This document shows, piece by piece, positions 1-12,000 of a DNA stretch of 64,000 nucleotides. Positions within the stretch are counted from its first letter, which is position 1. The number at the start of each line of letters is the position of its first letter. The DNA comes from Telmatactis stephensoni (Eukaryota; Cnidaria; Anthozoa; Actiniaria; Isophelliidae). The stretch lies in contig JALIZF010001939.1 in assembly GCA_029948255.1 (NCBI GenBank), forward strand, positions 849,001 through 913,000, in the 5' to 3' direction. The translations under genes and the position numbers were made by a program. The notes beneath the pieces were generated by a model. The model saw only the letters and a program-made list of their open reading frames with translations. It was not told the DNA's origin and did not search any database.

Positions 1-95
1 AAATAGAGAAGAAAAGAGCAGTACTGAGAGTGTTCAGTGTTCTAGTTGTTTACTGAGCAAATACATTTTTACTTTTTTATTAAATGAAAATGTTT

Positions 96-655
96 TTAAT
101 AGTTTGAGTTCCGTTGGAATGTTAGACCATGGCAAATGTCAATTGCTATAAAAGAAATTGTTTGTTTGCCTATATTAGTTTTCACGCGTGATTTATAAAG
201 ATTTTCGTTACTTGCATATCTGGTGTTGTACTTATGTACACTCCTAGCATATTTGAACATGTCTTTGAAAATGTCTGGTAATATGCCATTATGCCAGGAG
301 TGCATAAATTTTAAGACGTGCAAGTGAAATACATTTTGTACTGTTAAAATATCTAATAAGTTTAGGAGCGGTTTTGCACTTTCTGTTTCTTTCCCGTAGA
401 GGGTGGCAAAGAAAATCATTCTAGCTATATGGTTCTGTTTGGCTTGGACCTTCTGAATATTTGTTTTGTACGCGCTACCCCATGCTAAAATAGCATAAGA
501 TATGTATGGGTCTATCAGGTTATAGTAAATTTGTGTAAGCTGTTTGATTGAGAGATAATGTCTCAATTTTGAGATGATTCCAGTATTTCGCGCTATGCGT
601 GAACAGACGTAAGCGATGTGATGTTTCCAGGAAATAGAATCGTCAACTGATCATC
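96..655 (-). mobile_element. LINE reverse-transcriptase C-terminal fragment
   Basis: The minus strand is open from about 655 to 96. It reads like the thumb and post-RT part of a jockey/CR1-type LINE: a VDDSISWKHHI start, then LRHYLSIKQL, IDPYISYAILAWGSAYK and QNHIARMIFFATLYGKETES. The catalytic FADD region is absent, so this is a 5'-truncated, inactive piece. It has the same orientation as receptor gene A and lies in its intron 5, about 80 bases after the kringle exon donor. Similarity to the other gene copies stops near 650, which marks the LINE 5' junction. Its 3' end is not resolved; bases 1-95 hold nothing I recognise. Confidence 0.8.
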
Positions 656-732
656 GAATATCATCGCCAGTCCCAGACCTTCCCATCCTGTGCCAATTAC
701 CATAACATAACCACAATGTCTATTAACTCTAC

Positions 733-3642
733 CTGGATCTGGACATTTCTTAACATTACAGTACTCCCATCTTGTACTATTACTAGTTGTATAACACCAT
801 GGACCATTGGGTGCTTGGCCTCCAGGATTTCGACACCAGTTAGAAGCATTAATGAGTTCTGGATATTCAGCCAATGGATGATTGTGACGATGAGGACACT
901 GAGATGACCAGGACTGGCACACGTGACCTGAACGAGTGACACTGACGTTGCCACGGTAACCAAGACCGTTTCCATAGTAACAACCTGCAATTATTTCAGC
1001 ATTTAGATATCATAATTTATTTTGATGAGCTTCTATACATCTTATATTCTGAATTCAACAAACATGGTTTTACTGTTAGATCAATACTAAATACCTTCGT
1101 CATGGAGTTTATCTGTTTCAGCTGAGGAAATAAACAGATACCACATAAGAAATAATCCAAGCTTTACACTGGGCGTATCTACAAATTGGGAACGACGAGA
1201 GTGACTCTAGCTTGCTGACTTTGTGGCAGGTGATCGGACCCGGGAATATGAGCGATTTGCCGTTTTTTGCTTACCTAAATGAAGGTATACGATTTTCAAT
1301 AGTTCGTGTTTTTATTTACACGTGCCAAGAAGAGGCACAAGTTATTAAAATCCTAGTCTGACTCTCATGCCACAACAAATAATCCGCACTCATCTCTACC
1401 CTGATAGACGCCCCCTACGCAGACAGCTAATAGGTGACATAACTATAAAATTCGTGATCTTACTGTTTAGTTCCTTTGGGTAGTAGCACTCTGGGCTGTC
1501 TCCACCATTCCTATACTTTAAGTCTGTGCATTTGAAAATTGTATGCCTAAACGGATATCCAGATTGAGCTTGTTGCTTATTAAATGCTTTTGCCATCTCC
1601 AGCTCTTTTTTGCATACCGTAGTAGCCCACTCACAGGCCTCCTTACAAGGTGGTCTACCCGTTACTGTGGAAGATGTGACGTCACACCTTGGAAACTCCC
1701 CATGGCATTGCACTTCATAGAAGGCTGCAAGACACTTTTTGCTGACAAGGGTTTTATACGCCGACTCTAGCATTTTTCTTCCGTTTTCAAAATTTCGTAT
1801 ACCCGTTTCTCTGGATTCCTGTTGCAATTTAGAGGCAAAAATTGTTGAGTTGCCAAGGAGTGTTTTGCAGAAGCCATTGGGATATTGATACGGGAGACAC
1901 CTTAGTTTTTCAATGTTTGCATCTACCACTGGATGTGCTGGAATACAGCTAGATGGATAAGATAAAGCAGAAGATTCAATCTATAAGTAATTACTCAGTG
2001 TAGGTATTATGTACTGCTATACTGTTGGATCTTACCTTGATTGAGTTGTGTTGCCATCTGCATCTACAATTTGATGAAAAGAAAGTATTTTACAAACACA
2101 CAAACAGAACAGATGAACAAACAAACAAACAAAACAATGTACAAACAAACGAACAAACAAATCAGCACACGAACAAACAAACAAACAAACAAACATGCAA
2201 ACAAACAATTAAACAACGAACAAAAGAACAAACAAACAAGTTTTTCATTTAACTTCCATTGAAATTTCTGTTTTTCTGATCTCCCCAAATGAATGCGAAT
2301 TCGGTCAAACTTTGCTGACCGTCGGTAAAAGTACTGGCTCACAGTAAAACAATGCCATTTACTTTTTTAAAATTGCTTATATTCAATTTGGCAACCCAAA
2401 AGAGCAACCCAAAGAAACTAGTCTAACTGAATTTGGACATGAAGTTGGGACTCATGCGATGCTGGGCGATTGCTATGGACCATCCTCTTCTGTATTTAAC
2501 GCGATAGAAATGAGCGAGAGACTGTGAACACGTATCCGTTACTTCGTAACCGTCACATCACCTAATTACACACAAAAGTGCAAGCTTGATAACGAGTGGA
2601 TGTACGATATGATATTCATCATGCACGTCTTCCTACACTAGCTGGCTGCCTTCTCGTACATTTCATAGAAAAATATAAACTATAAACTAGCCGTTTCTAA
2701 TAGAAAGTGAAATGCTGCGAGCAGAAAACAGCTGGTGTATCCACGTTAGCAGAACTGTTTCCCTAAAACTCACGAAAGTACACCGCTTTCTCTGATATAT
2801 GAAATGTTTCTTGTCTATCTCCTGTGCGTTGTGTGACGAACACTGCTACGGCAACACAAGTTTTAGAAATGTACAAGTACATTTTATTCAAATATATTGC
2901 TTTTTCAAACAATCACAAACAGTGTTAGCAATGATTATAAAACTAACTGAGTATATAAAACTAAAAGTTTGTTTAGGAAAGGATGTGAATCGCTCCCTGG
3001 CAGCTAAAAGAGTGCTTGATAAATATCTGACACATAATTTGCCTTGTAATGCATAGAGAATGCATAAATATATGTGGACTAAACTGAACTACTGAGAGTA
3101 GTCTGCGTAAAGAAAGCAAAATTTCGATTCACCACAAATGTGGCTTCCTAAAGAGATTTTACCTCTTTGAAGAGGAGAACATTGGAATGCAACTTTATAT
3201 CGTCTTCTCGTCTTGCTTCGATCGAGCGCACAACAGCGATGAATAACTCATAAAAGGACATTGTCTTCCCTGAGAAATATCACTAAACAGTTCACGGCCT
3301 TGCTGAATACTTCCACGAATACAAAGCAGGATTCAGTGGATTCCCGGGGTATGATAAATCTGAATAACAATGACAACTTAGCTAGAAAACAAAAGACTCC
3401 AACTTGATCGTGAAATCGCGTGGTCAGTGATCATTCCAAGCATATTTTGATGACGTCACAAATCATCGTTCACTCTACATGCCAAAATTTCCAGATTGCA
3501 AGCCGACAAATAGCCTAGGCCACCTCTGTCGTACGTAACACAGGAATCCATCGTCACGAATAGTGTCGCTGCTCGCTTCGCTCGCAGCAACTAACTTACC
3601 TACAAGTGAAGCCATCACAAGAAAAACGAGAAAACACTTCAT
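733..3642 (-). CDS. Receptor A: FZ-kringle receptor kinase paralog, partial (exons 1-5)
   Basis: This is the N-terminal half of the receptor family in the window. Exons read on the minus strand: 3600-3642 (signal peptide, [14 protein letters not shown]), 2036-2063, 1464-1948 (Frizzled CRD), 1095-1121 (linker, 6 bases shorter than in the other copies) and 733-984 (kringle). All junctions are GT/AG and phases agree with copies B-E. The CRD keeps the ROR/MuSK-like pattern [25 protein letters not shown]. The kringle keeps NWCRNPGGQ and GPWCYTT. No stop or frameshift is visible in these exons. Fibronectin, SEA, TM and kinase exons are not in the window: intron 5 runs into a LINE fragment and then the left edge, so the gene may continue or be truncated. 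Its CRD is closest to that of copy D. Confidence 0.8.
2098..2246. repeat. Imperfect (ACAA)n microsatellite, intron 1 of A
   Basis: Interrupted ACAA/AAAC tetranucleotide repeat just upstream of exon 2 on the gene strand. The same tract sits at the same place in intron 1 of B, C, D and E, so it predates the duplications. ORFs through it (Thr-Asn-Lys-Gln or Cys-Leu-Phe-Val repeats) are products of the repeat and not genes. Confidence 0.9.
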
Positions 3643-5490
3643 ATCTAATATAATAGAGAAAAGAATCAAGAAAATCAGTAATAATTATGACTTTCCTTTG
3701 ATTAGTTTTATGACATAAATTTCGTTTTGTGATGCTCGTTTCAGATGTGCCGCTATGCTTTCAGGCGGTCTTCGACACCAGCAATTTTTCTATGACATGT
3801 ACAAACCTTCTTTGACCAATAACATTTGCTCTTGTGGATTAGCCTGCGTAGCGGCGCGATGGAAGAAGGGGAGGGGAGGAGAAGGAAAGGGGAGGGGAGG
3901 GGAAGGCAAGGGGAGGGGAGGGAGTGGATTAAATATAACAAATGTATTTGTATTCGTGTACTGATAAACAGGAAAAGTCATTTGCCACAGAAAATGTACT
4001 CTTTCGTTCTTTTCGTATGATTTCATTCGCGAAGTTCTGAATTTATTATATCTTAACAGCAATCATGCACGAATAAACCTCGCGTATCGGTATATTATTT
4101 TTGACCTTGCGGAAGTAAATTCCTCGGTCGCTCTTCGCTTGAATACTGATTTGTTTTGCGTGACTGCATGATCCAATAAACTCTTTGATTTGGTTTGCAA
4201 GCATGTATTTTTCCATTGAATTCTCTTGAGAATCAGATCTTTGTAAAGTTGTGCCTTCTCACAAGGAATTTTAGTATTTCTCAAAAGGATAAATAGGAGA
4301 AAACGTTACTAGGTCAGACGAATCGGTCCATAATATTTTGTTGTCTAGAACAAGTTTGTCATTGCATACAACAAAAAGTGGAATTCAAAATAATATATTT
4401 ATAGACTTTATATATTTAATTTATCTGGTTGACTCTTGTAACATTTGCTTTAACATAGCTACTCTCAAATAAATGGTATATTTTTGATATTTTACCGACT
4501 AAATGTATTTTACAGTAGGCAGAATTAAACAAAGCGTTCCAACGGAGTGACCTATATTTATATATACCCACTGATTTGCCCCGACGAATTTGGAGAACTG
4601 ATCACAGTTTCTAGAAGTAATCCACTAGATAACTATTGAATTAAGATCTCAATGATTAACAGGAAAACACGAACGGGTTCATAAAACTATCGATAACAAA
4701 CATTTATCAGAGAAAATTATAGTAATCGAAGTACACTAGGGATATGTCGTTACGTTAGAGTCAGCCTATTATTCACCTTGCCCCTAGAAGATGGTCTTCA
4801 TAATATTGACCGCGAGTATAAATATATTCGTTTTCTTGAGGACTCTCATAAAATCAAGCAACTTTCACAATCTTCTTCGTGCAATTACTAGTCTTGACGA
4901 CAATCTTACAAAACTACTGTATTGCGTTGTTCTGATCTTTCTGACCAAGGACACTTGGACAAACTTATTTATTGGTGGCAGACGTTAAACTTCCTTATCA
5001 TGAGTCAATCAATTGTTACTTACCTGTTCTTTAAATGTTTTTGCCTGATTTGCTTATTCTTTCATCGATTACTTGTAACCAACGGTCTATTGCACGTAAC
5101 AAAATACTAGTTCAAACTAGTTCGGTGGATCGTCAGTTGGTTCGCTAGCTTTTGTTGGGTACATATCTGTCATCTTAGAGTAAACACCGTACCCTTTCAC
5201 TTTAAGGTGGCTCGAAACAGTTTTTTATTGACAATGCTTCCGTTTTTCACTTCACGAACTGACTCTTGACCATCCAAAACAGTTTTTACAACAGTTATTG
5301 GACTTTAATCAAAGTTTTGATTTTTGTCTATTTCACTTCGATTTGTGTTGCCATAGCGACAGTAAACAAAGTTGGCTGATATGAAATCATTTTTTCTATA
5401 ATATCTCTCAAAATTGAGCAGCTCTAGACAAGGGACTACATGGGCAATAAACTACACAATAAGGCAAAGAAATTAAGGCACAATTCAAAA
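3643..5490 (-). promoter_or_regulatory. 5' flank of receptor A, left arm of inverted duplication
   Basis: About 1.85 kb upstream of the A start codon that recurs inverted upstream of B (7262-9087) and in direct form upstream of C (34345-35830), D (46358-47830) and, more diverged, E (60601-61740). Directly before the ATG, a pyrimidine-rich stretch ends in ATTAG, which could be the acceptor of a spliced non-coding first exon. Small ORFs here, such as 4791-4988, do not keep one reading frame across copies and I do not call them genes. No certain TATA box or start site is visible, so the promoter role is inferred from position and conservation. Confidence 0.5.
3861..3925 (+). promoter_or_regulatory. 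GGGGA-rich tract upstream of A
   Basis: Homopurine run of repeated GGGGAGGGGA blocks about 220-280 bases upstream of the A start codon, giving C-rich DNA on the gene's sense strand. Equivalent tracts lie at 8834-8877 (B), 34546-34602 (C) and 46568-46599 (D). Four or more G-runs with one-base spacers could form a G-quadruplex or triplex. The regulatory role is inference. Confidence 0.5.
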
Positions 5491-5520
5491 AATTTTACCA
5501 TGCAATTTTGAAACAAGTAG

Positions 5521-5672
5521 AGATTACTCAATGGAAAATGCGCGCGTACAGGTTTTTATGCACGAGTTGAGAAGTATGCAGAAAACGAACGAGTGAGCGC
5601 AGCGAACGAGTGAGTTTTCTGATACGCATCAACGAGTGCATAAAATTCGTACAAGCATTTTCCATTGTGTAA
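5521..5672. mobile_element. Small foldback/MITE-like element
   Basis: About 150 bases with imperfect inverted ends: left ACTCAATGGAAAATGC, right GCATTTTCCATTGTGTAA. The interior has GAACGAGTGAGCGCAGCGAA-type repeats. A second, shorter copy lies at 21486-21605. No coding capacity. Confidence 0.55.
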
Positions 5673-5679
5673 TTTATTT

Positions 5680-6810
5680 ATTTCATAGATACAGAGATTT
5701 TGGAAATCCAAATTTTTAGCAATTTTATCTCATGTCGAAATGTCAGGTTGTATTATAGAGAACATATTAGATAATCAAAAATTTCAGTAATCTAGGTAAA
5801 CACTCCGTCATTGACAAATACTTTTACTTTAAAAAGACCTCAAGTTCAGTCTAAAAATTGGAAAATGCTTAAGATAAGACAGATGTCATTTTTAAGTTGA
5901 AAATTTGTGCAAGCTTACAAATAGAGGTATGAATTATTTGATAACTTATCAAATACATAACTTACAATTTTTCGCAAAACAAAGAGTCAATGGTTTTACA
6001 TCCCCCAGCGAATGTTGTCATGCTCGCTTATTCCTCTTAGGCCAAAATGAAGAGTATTATTGAGCTATAGAGTGTTCAAAAATGCTTCTGGGTTTGATAC
6101 ACCAAGAAATCCTTTGTCATATAAGATTTTTATTTCGTCTTCTGTGTTGACGACAGATGCTTTCGGTTTGCTTCCTTTTCCTTATTTCTTTAGCAGTTTT
6201 CGCTTGGAACTAAGCGGTTTTCGTGTTTTTTTTTCAAACACAAGATCATTAATAATGCTGTTTGGATAAGACTTTGATTTAAAATGTCTTTCGAAACTGG
6301 ATAACATCCCTCGTAGTGACCATGTTTCGTACTCTTGTCCTTCCTTGGTTCGCACACACACGATGAACTCACTCAAAAATTCATTCAGCTCGACAGAAGG
6401 AATGTCGGCTATCTCGCTTCGTGTTTCACCTTTGGTTTTAAGAAACTCAGTCAACAAAGAGATATCTCTTTTCGTCTATTTCACAGTATTTGGATTTTCT
6501 TGTTCCTCCAATGAACCGTCGAACAACATAAACCTTGAGCTCTCTGACTCTACAGCCATTTTCGCTCTGAGCAAGACGTCCCAAAGGCGCCAAAAAGTTT
6601 GTTTACAGTGAGGTTTCGTCCTTCGCGTTTCTGATTGGACGAACGATATTTTTTCACTAGTGAAAAAAAGTGGTTCGTCCAATCAGAAACGTGAACGATG
6701 TTTTTTCACTAGTGAATCGAAAAACGTCGTTCACGTCTCTGATTGGCTAATACTAGCGTAAGAACGAAAATTTACTAAATGAAATTTTAGTGCGTAAATC
6801 TCAGTATCTA
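5680..6810. mobile_element. Possible TIR element carrying a DUF3504-like gene fragment
   Basis: A 1.1-kb segment between the arms of the A/B inverted duplication. It is bounded by imperfect inverted repeats around TTTATTTCATAGATAC at the left and GTATCTATGAAATAAA at the right. The interior holds a broken ORF (see 6080-6682) and, at the right, an inverted repeat around TTTTTTCACTAGTGAAAAA. The same element, split by about 1.86 kb of other sequence, is present between B and C (21608-22067 and 23928-24260). I cannot define a target-site duplication, so its class is open. Confidence 0.45.
6080..6682 (-). pseudogene. DUF3504/ZMYM-QRICH1-like fragment, with in-frame stop
   Basis: The minus strand from 6682 reads an N-terminal segment to about 6478, meets an in-frame TAG, and continues in the same frame (TKRDISLLTEFL, then IPSVELNEFLSEF, YETWSLRGMLSSFERHF, SSKRKLLKK) to about 6100. 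The LxxFLxxF, YExxSLRGxLSSFERxL and lysine-rich end match the N-terminal part of the DUF3504 domain found in ZMYM/QRICH1-like proteins and in Crypton-derived sequences. These are common in cnidarian repeats. Only part of the domain is present, and no recombinase catalytic residues can be seen. Either a dead transposon gene or a captured fragment. Confidence 0.5.
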
Positions 6811-7261
6811 TGAAATAAAATTTCCTAATAGTTTTAACAAAGTGAATTACAGAGAACTACACCTTGAAATAATACACTAAACAAACGGTAAAAGCCAGAT
6901 ATTTTAATAGCGGAAAAAGTGACCCAAGTATACACCGCTTTTGTAATTTTATGTTATAAAATAAACAAAATATAAAAAAAACAACCTTTAATTACAATAA
7001 CAAGTTGCTATAGGGAGAAAATCACAACATGTGTTGTTTCACTTAACATGGTGTTTTTACCAAAACAATAAAACATTAAGCAATTATAACAACTATTAGT
7101 AACTATTATCTGAGTTTGGCTGGGACAAAACTACCCCCATGAGCTGAATGAGCTTTCATTGAAAATTTCGCACGAGACAGCAACCTTAGTTGAGTTCATA
7201 TTATAATTAGAGATAGGGAACTCGTCTTGGAAGGAAAACTCGTCTTAAAATTGATAATTTT
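6811..7261. repeat. Intergenic module shared by all spacers
   Basis: About 450 non-coding bases (AT-rich, with TTTCCTAATAGTTTTAACAA at one end) that recur at 21060-21480 and, inverted, at about 36100-36500 and 48120-48510. They belong to the duplicated intergenic sequence. I see no gene here. Confidence 0.6.
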
Positions 7262-9087
7262 TTTTTGAATTGTGCCTTAATTTCTTTGTCTTATTGTGTA
7301 GTTTATTGCCCATGTAGTCCCTTGTCTAGAGCTGCTCAATTTTGAGAGATATTATAGAAAAAATGATTTCATATCAGCCAACTTTGTTTACTGTCGCTAT
7401 GGCAACACAAATCGAAGTGAAATAGACAAAAATCAAAACTTTGATTAAAGTCCAATAACTGTTGTAAAAACTGTTTTGGATGGTCAAGAGTCAGTTCGTG
7501 AAGTGAAAAACGGAAGCATTGTCAATAAAAAACTGTTTCGAGCCACCTTAAAGTGAAAGGGTACGGTGTTTACTCTAAGATGACAGATATGTACCCAACA
7601 AAAGCTAGCGAACCAACTGACGATCCACCGAACTAGTTTGAACTAGTATTTTGTTACGTGCAATAGACCGTTGCAATGGTTACAAGTAATCGATGAAAGA
7701 ATAAGCAAATCAGGCAAAAACAGTTTAAAGAACAGGTAAGTAACAATTGATTGACTCATGATAAGGAAGTTTAACGTCTGCCACCAATAAATAAGTTTGT
7801 CCAAGTGCCCTTGGTCAGAAAGATCAGAACAACGCAATACAGTAGTTTTGTAAGATTGTCGTCAAGACTAGTAATTGCACGAAGAAGATTGTGAAAGTTG
7901 CTTGATTTTATGAGAGTCCTCAAGAAAACGAATATATCTATACTCGCGGTCAATATTATGAAGACTATCTTCTAGGGGCAAGGTGAATAATAGGCTGACT
8001 CTAACGTAACGACATATCTCTAGTGTATTTCGATGACTATAATTTTCTCTGATAAATGTTTGTTATTGATAGTTTTATGAACCCGTTCGTGTTTTCCTGT
8101 TAATCATTGAGATCTTAATTCAATAGTTATCTAGTGGATTACTTCTAGAAACTGCGATCAGTTCTCCAAACGCGTCGGGGCAAATCAGTAGGTATATAAA
8201 TATAGACCACTCCGTTGGAACGCTTTGTTTAATTCTGCCTACTGTAAAATACATTTAGTCGGTAAAATATCAAAAACATACCATTTGTTTGAGAACTATG
8301 TTAAAGCAAATGTTACAAGAGTCAACCAGATAAATTAAATATATAAATATATCCTTGCTTTAATTTTTAAGGTGCTGTATGCAATGTCGACGTCAGACTT
8401 GTTCTAGACAAGTATTCAATAATAGACAAAATATTATGGACCGATTCGTCTGACCTAGTAACGTTTTCTCCTATTTATCCTTTTGAGAAATGCTAAAATT
8501 CCTTGTGAGAAGACACAACTTTACAAATATCTTATTCTCAAGAGAATTCAATGGAAATACATGCTTGCAAACCAAATCGATCAGTTTATTGGATCAGTCA
8601 CGCTAAACAAATATTCAAGCGAAGAGCGACGGAGGAATTTACTTCCGCAACTCAAAATATACCAATACGCGATGTTTATTTGTGCATGATTGCTGTTAAG
8701 ATATAATAAATTCAGAACTTCGCGAATGAAATCATATGAAAAGAACGAAAGAGTACATTTTCTGTTGCAAATGACTTTTCCTGTTTATCAGTACACGAAC
8801 AGATTTCAAATACAAATACATTTGTTATATTAATCCCCTCCCTCCCCTCCCCTCCCCTCCCCTTCCTCTCTCCCCTCGCGCCGCTACGCAGGCTAACTCC
8901 ACAAGAGCAAAAGTTATTGGTCAAAGAAAGTTTGTCATAGAAAGTTTGCTGGTATCGAAGGCCGCCTTAAAGCTGAGCGGCACATCTGAAACGAGCATCA
9001 CAAAACGAAATTTATGTCATAAAACTAATAAAAGGAAAGTCATAACTATTACTGATTTTCTTGATTCTTTTCTCTATTATATTAGAT
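7262..9087 (+). promoter_or_regulatory. 5' flank of receptor B, right arm of inverted duplication
   Basis: Near-exact inverted counterpart of 3643-5490. The ATTAG just before the ATG at 9088 follows a T/C-rich stretch and could be a splice acceptor for a non-coding first exon. A pyrimidine tract at 8834-8877 (CCCCT repeats) lies about 210-250 bases upstream of the ATG. The ORF at 7771-7953 (-) is the inverted copy of 4791-4988 and is not convincing as a gene. The promoter role is inferred. Confidence 0.5.
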
Positions 9088-12000
9088 ATGAAGTGTTTTC
9101 TCGTTTTTCTTGTGATGGCTTCACTTGTAGGTAAGTTAGTTTAATAGTTTTATAATTTCCTATGAAATGCAAGAGAAGGCAGCTGTAAGAAGACGTGCAT
9201 GATGAATATCATATCGTACATCCACTCGTCATCAAGCTTGCACTTTTGTGTGTAATTAGGTGCTGAGACGGACATGTTCAATTAACAAAGTCTCTCGCTC
9301 ATTTCTATTGCGTTGAATACGGAACAGGGTAGTCCCTGGCAATTGCAAAGCATGATGAGTCCCAACTTCATGTCCAAATTCAGTTAGACTAGTCTGGGTT
9401 GCTCTTTCGTAGCCAAATTAAATATAAGCAATTAAAAGTAAACGCCACTGTTTTACTGTGAGCCAGTACTTTTACGGCCGGTTTATAATTATGGGGAAAA
9501 AATCAGCAAAGTTTGACCGAATTGGCATTCATTTGGGGAGAACAGAAAAACAGAAATTCCAACGGAAGTTAAATGAAAAACTGCGGAATGCAATGCAGCG
9601 ATTTTGGATGTAATTTGATTGTGTATTTATACTGGCACATTTATTTAGCCAGGCTAGTTTATGTAGACCTCCGTGCTTGTTTGTTTGTTCTTTTGTTCGT
9701 TGTTTTGTTTGTTTGTTTGTTTGTTCATTCGTGTACTTATTTGTTTGTTCGTTTGTTTGTTCATTGTTTTGTTTGTTTGTTCTTGTTCTGTTTGTTTGTT
9801 CGTGTGCTTTTTTGTTTATTCGTTTCTTTGTTCATTGTTTTGTTTGTTTGTTCATTGTTCTGTTTGTGTGTTTGTAAAATACTTTCTTTTCATCAAATTG
9901 TAGATGCAGATGTCAACACAACTCAGTCAAGGTAAGATCTAACAGTAGCAATACATAATACCTACAGTAATTACTTAAAGACCTTAAAGATTGAATCTCA
10001 CTGGCTTCTGCTTTATCTTACCCATCTAGCTGTATTCCAGCACATCCAGTGGTAGATGCAAACCTTGAAAAACAAAAGTGTCTCCCGTATCAATATCCCA
10101 ATGGCTATTGCAAACCATTCCTTGGCAAATCAACAATTTTTGGCCCAAAAAAAGACCAGGCAAATCATGAACAAGATTTACAAAATTTTGAATATGGAAA
10201 AAAAATGCTAGAGTCGTATAAAATCCTAGTTAGCAAAAAGTGTCTTGCAGCCTTATATGAGGTGTACTGCCATTGGTGGTTTCCAAGGTGTGACGTCACA
10301 TCTTCCAAAGTAAAGGGTAGACCACCTTGTAAGGAGGCCTGTGAGTGGGCTACTACGGTGTGCAAGAAAGAGCTGGAGATAGCAGAAGCATTCAATGAGC
10401 AGCAAGTTCAATCTGGATACCAGGTCAAGTGGGTGATTATCAAATGTACAGACTTTAAGTATAGGAATGGTGGAGATAGCCCAGAGTGCTACTACCCAAA
10501 GGAACTTAATAGTAAGATAATGAATTATTTTATTGTTATGACGTCACTTACAGGGTAGAGATGAGGGGGAAGGGGAGGGAGGGGAAAGAGGGAAGAAGGC
10601 AGAAGGGGGGTAGAGAGGGGGAAGAGGGAAGAAGGCAGAGGTTCTCCATGTTTATAAGATGTATTAATTATTTAGAATTGACGCTTATAACGCGTTCCAA
10701 ACTGAAGTGCGTTTTTCCATTTTCAAAACATTTTTATATCTAAAAAGCTGTTTGCGTCGAAGGGATAACAAGTATTGATGTTGTTTTGAAACAGTAAAAA
10801 TCATAGAGATGTTACTTGTCTTTAAACGTCTATTCATTAAGGACACTACAACACTGCTTACGTCATTTGAAAATAGAAAACACATTTTGGTTTGGAACGC
10901 GCGTTATACGTACATTTTAGTATAAAATAAAAAAATAAAAATATATATTGTTGTCAGATTTGGGTTTAGACTGATTCCATAAGTCGGTCCCAGTTCGCTC
11001 TCTGACGATTTTTTTTTTCGCTCACGGGTCCGACTTATTTGCAAACATACTCAGAAATGATCCGCATCTCGAAAAAACGAGATAGCCAATGGAATCGTTT
11101 GTTATGCCATTCAAAACATTTTGACCAATCACATACTATGTCTTATTATACCGATCTGAAACTTCACTTCCGGTAAGACGCCATTTTGTTTTTGAAAATG
11201 AATACCAACTAAAACGAAGATAACGTTAAAGCCGTTCCAAAGAAAAGCTATTGAACAAGTTCTAGAGGGGAAAGACGTGTTTGTTTATCTTCCCACGGGA
11301 TGTGGCAAAACGTTTTGCCTGGTCTATTAGATGCAAAGGCCGCCAACGGCAATATTTTTGTATCGCCTTTGACGCTTTGATGAAAGATCAAGTGGACAGT
11401 TTTAGGAAGTTACTAGATTCCCGCTTTGCCGGCTTTACCGGAGAAGGAGAAGACGATTCCACTGTGACAGAAGAGGCCAAATTTGGCAAATACAAGGCTA
11501 GTAATGATTGTAATATTATCTGACAAAGCCCAGTGGTTTTGGTCATGCCCTCGTGAAACAAGTTGTGCAGTTATAAGCCGTTTATCTCTCCGGAATTACA
11601 TCGAAGGAGTTTAAAAATATTCTAGGGCGTATTGATGTTGATGAGGCTCATTGTGTAACTCAGTGGTAAGCTTATGTTTTAATAAAATTTGAATGTTCCA
11701 TGATGTGTGTTGTTATCTTTGCCTAGATTCACGCCGTAAAGATTGTAAACTAACTCTTCATTCTCAGTGCCCACAATTCTTCTTTTTTCTTTCTGAGAAC
11801 TGCAAACGTCCTCAGCTCGATTTAAACAAACTTTATAGGAGTACTTTTATGAGAAAACATCGAGTTGTAGAAATAAAGAAACGTTGAAATGACTTGCGAA
11901 AAATTATGGAATTTTACTTCCGGCTCATTAGGTATTCAAGAGCCTCGTTTTGGTTTGTACAGCAACGGCTGATGAATGAGATAAGTCGGACCCGTGAGCG

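Noticed and set aside
4791..4988. 65-residue ORF repeated upstream of several receptor copies (also 7771-7953 minus, 47443-47646)
   Set aside because: The nucleotide similarity extends evenly beyond the ORF, and in C and E the frame is lost. It is part of the duplicated 5' flank.
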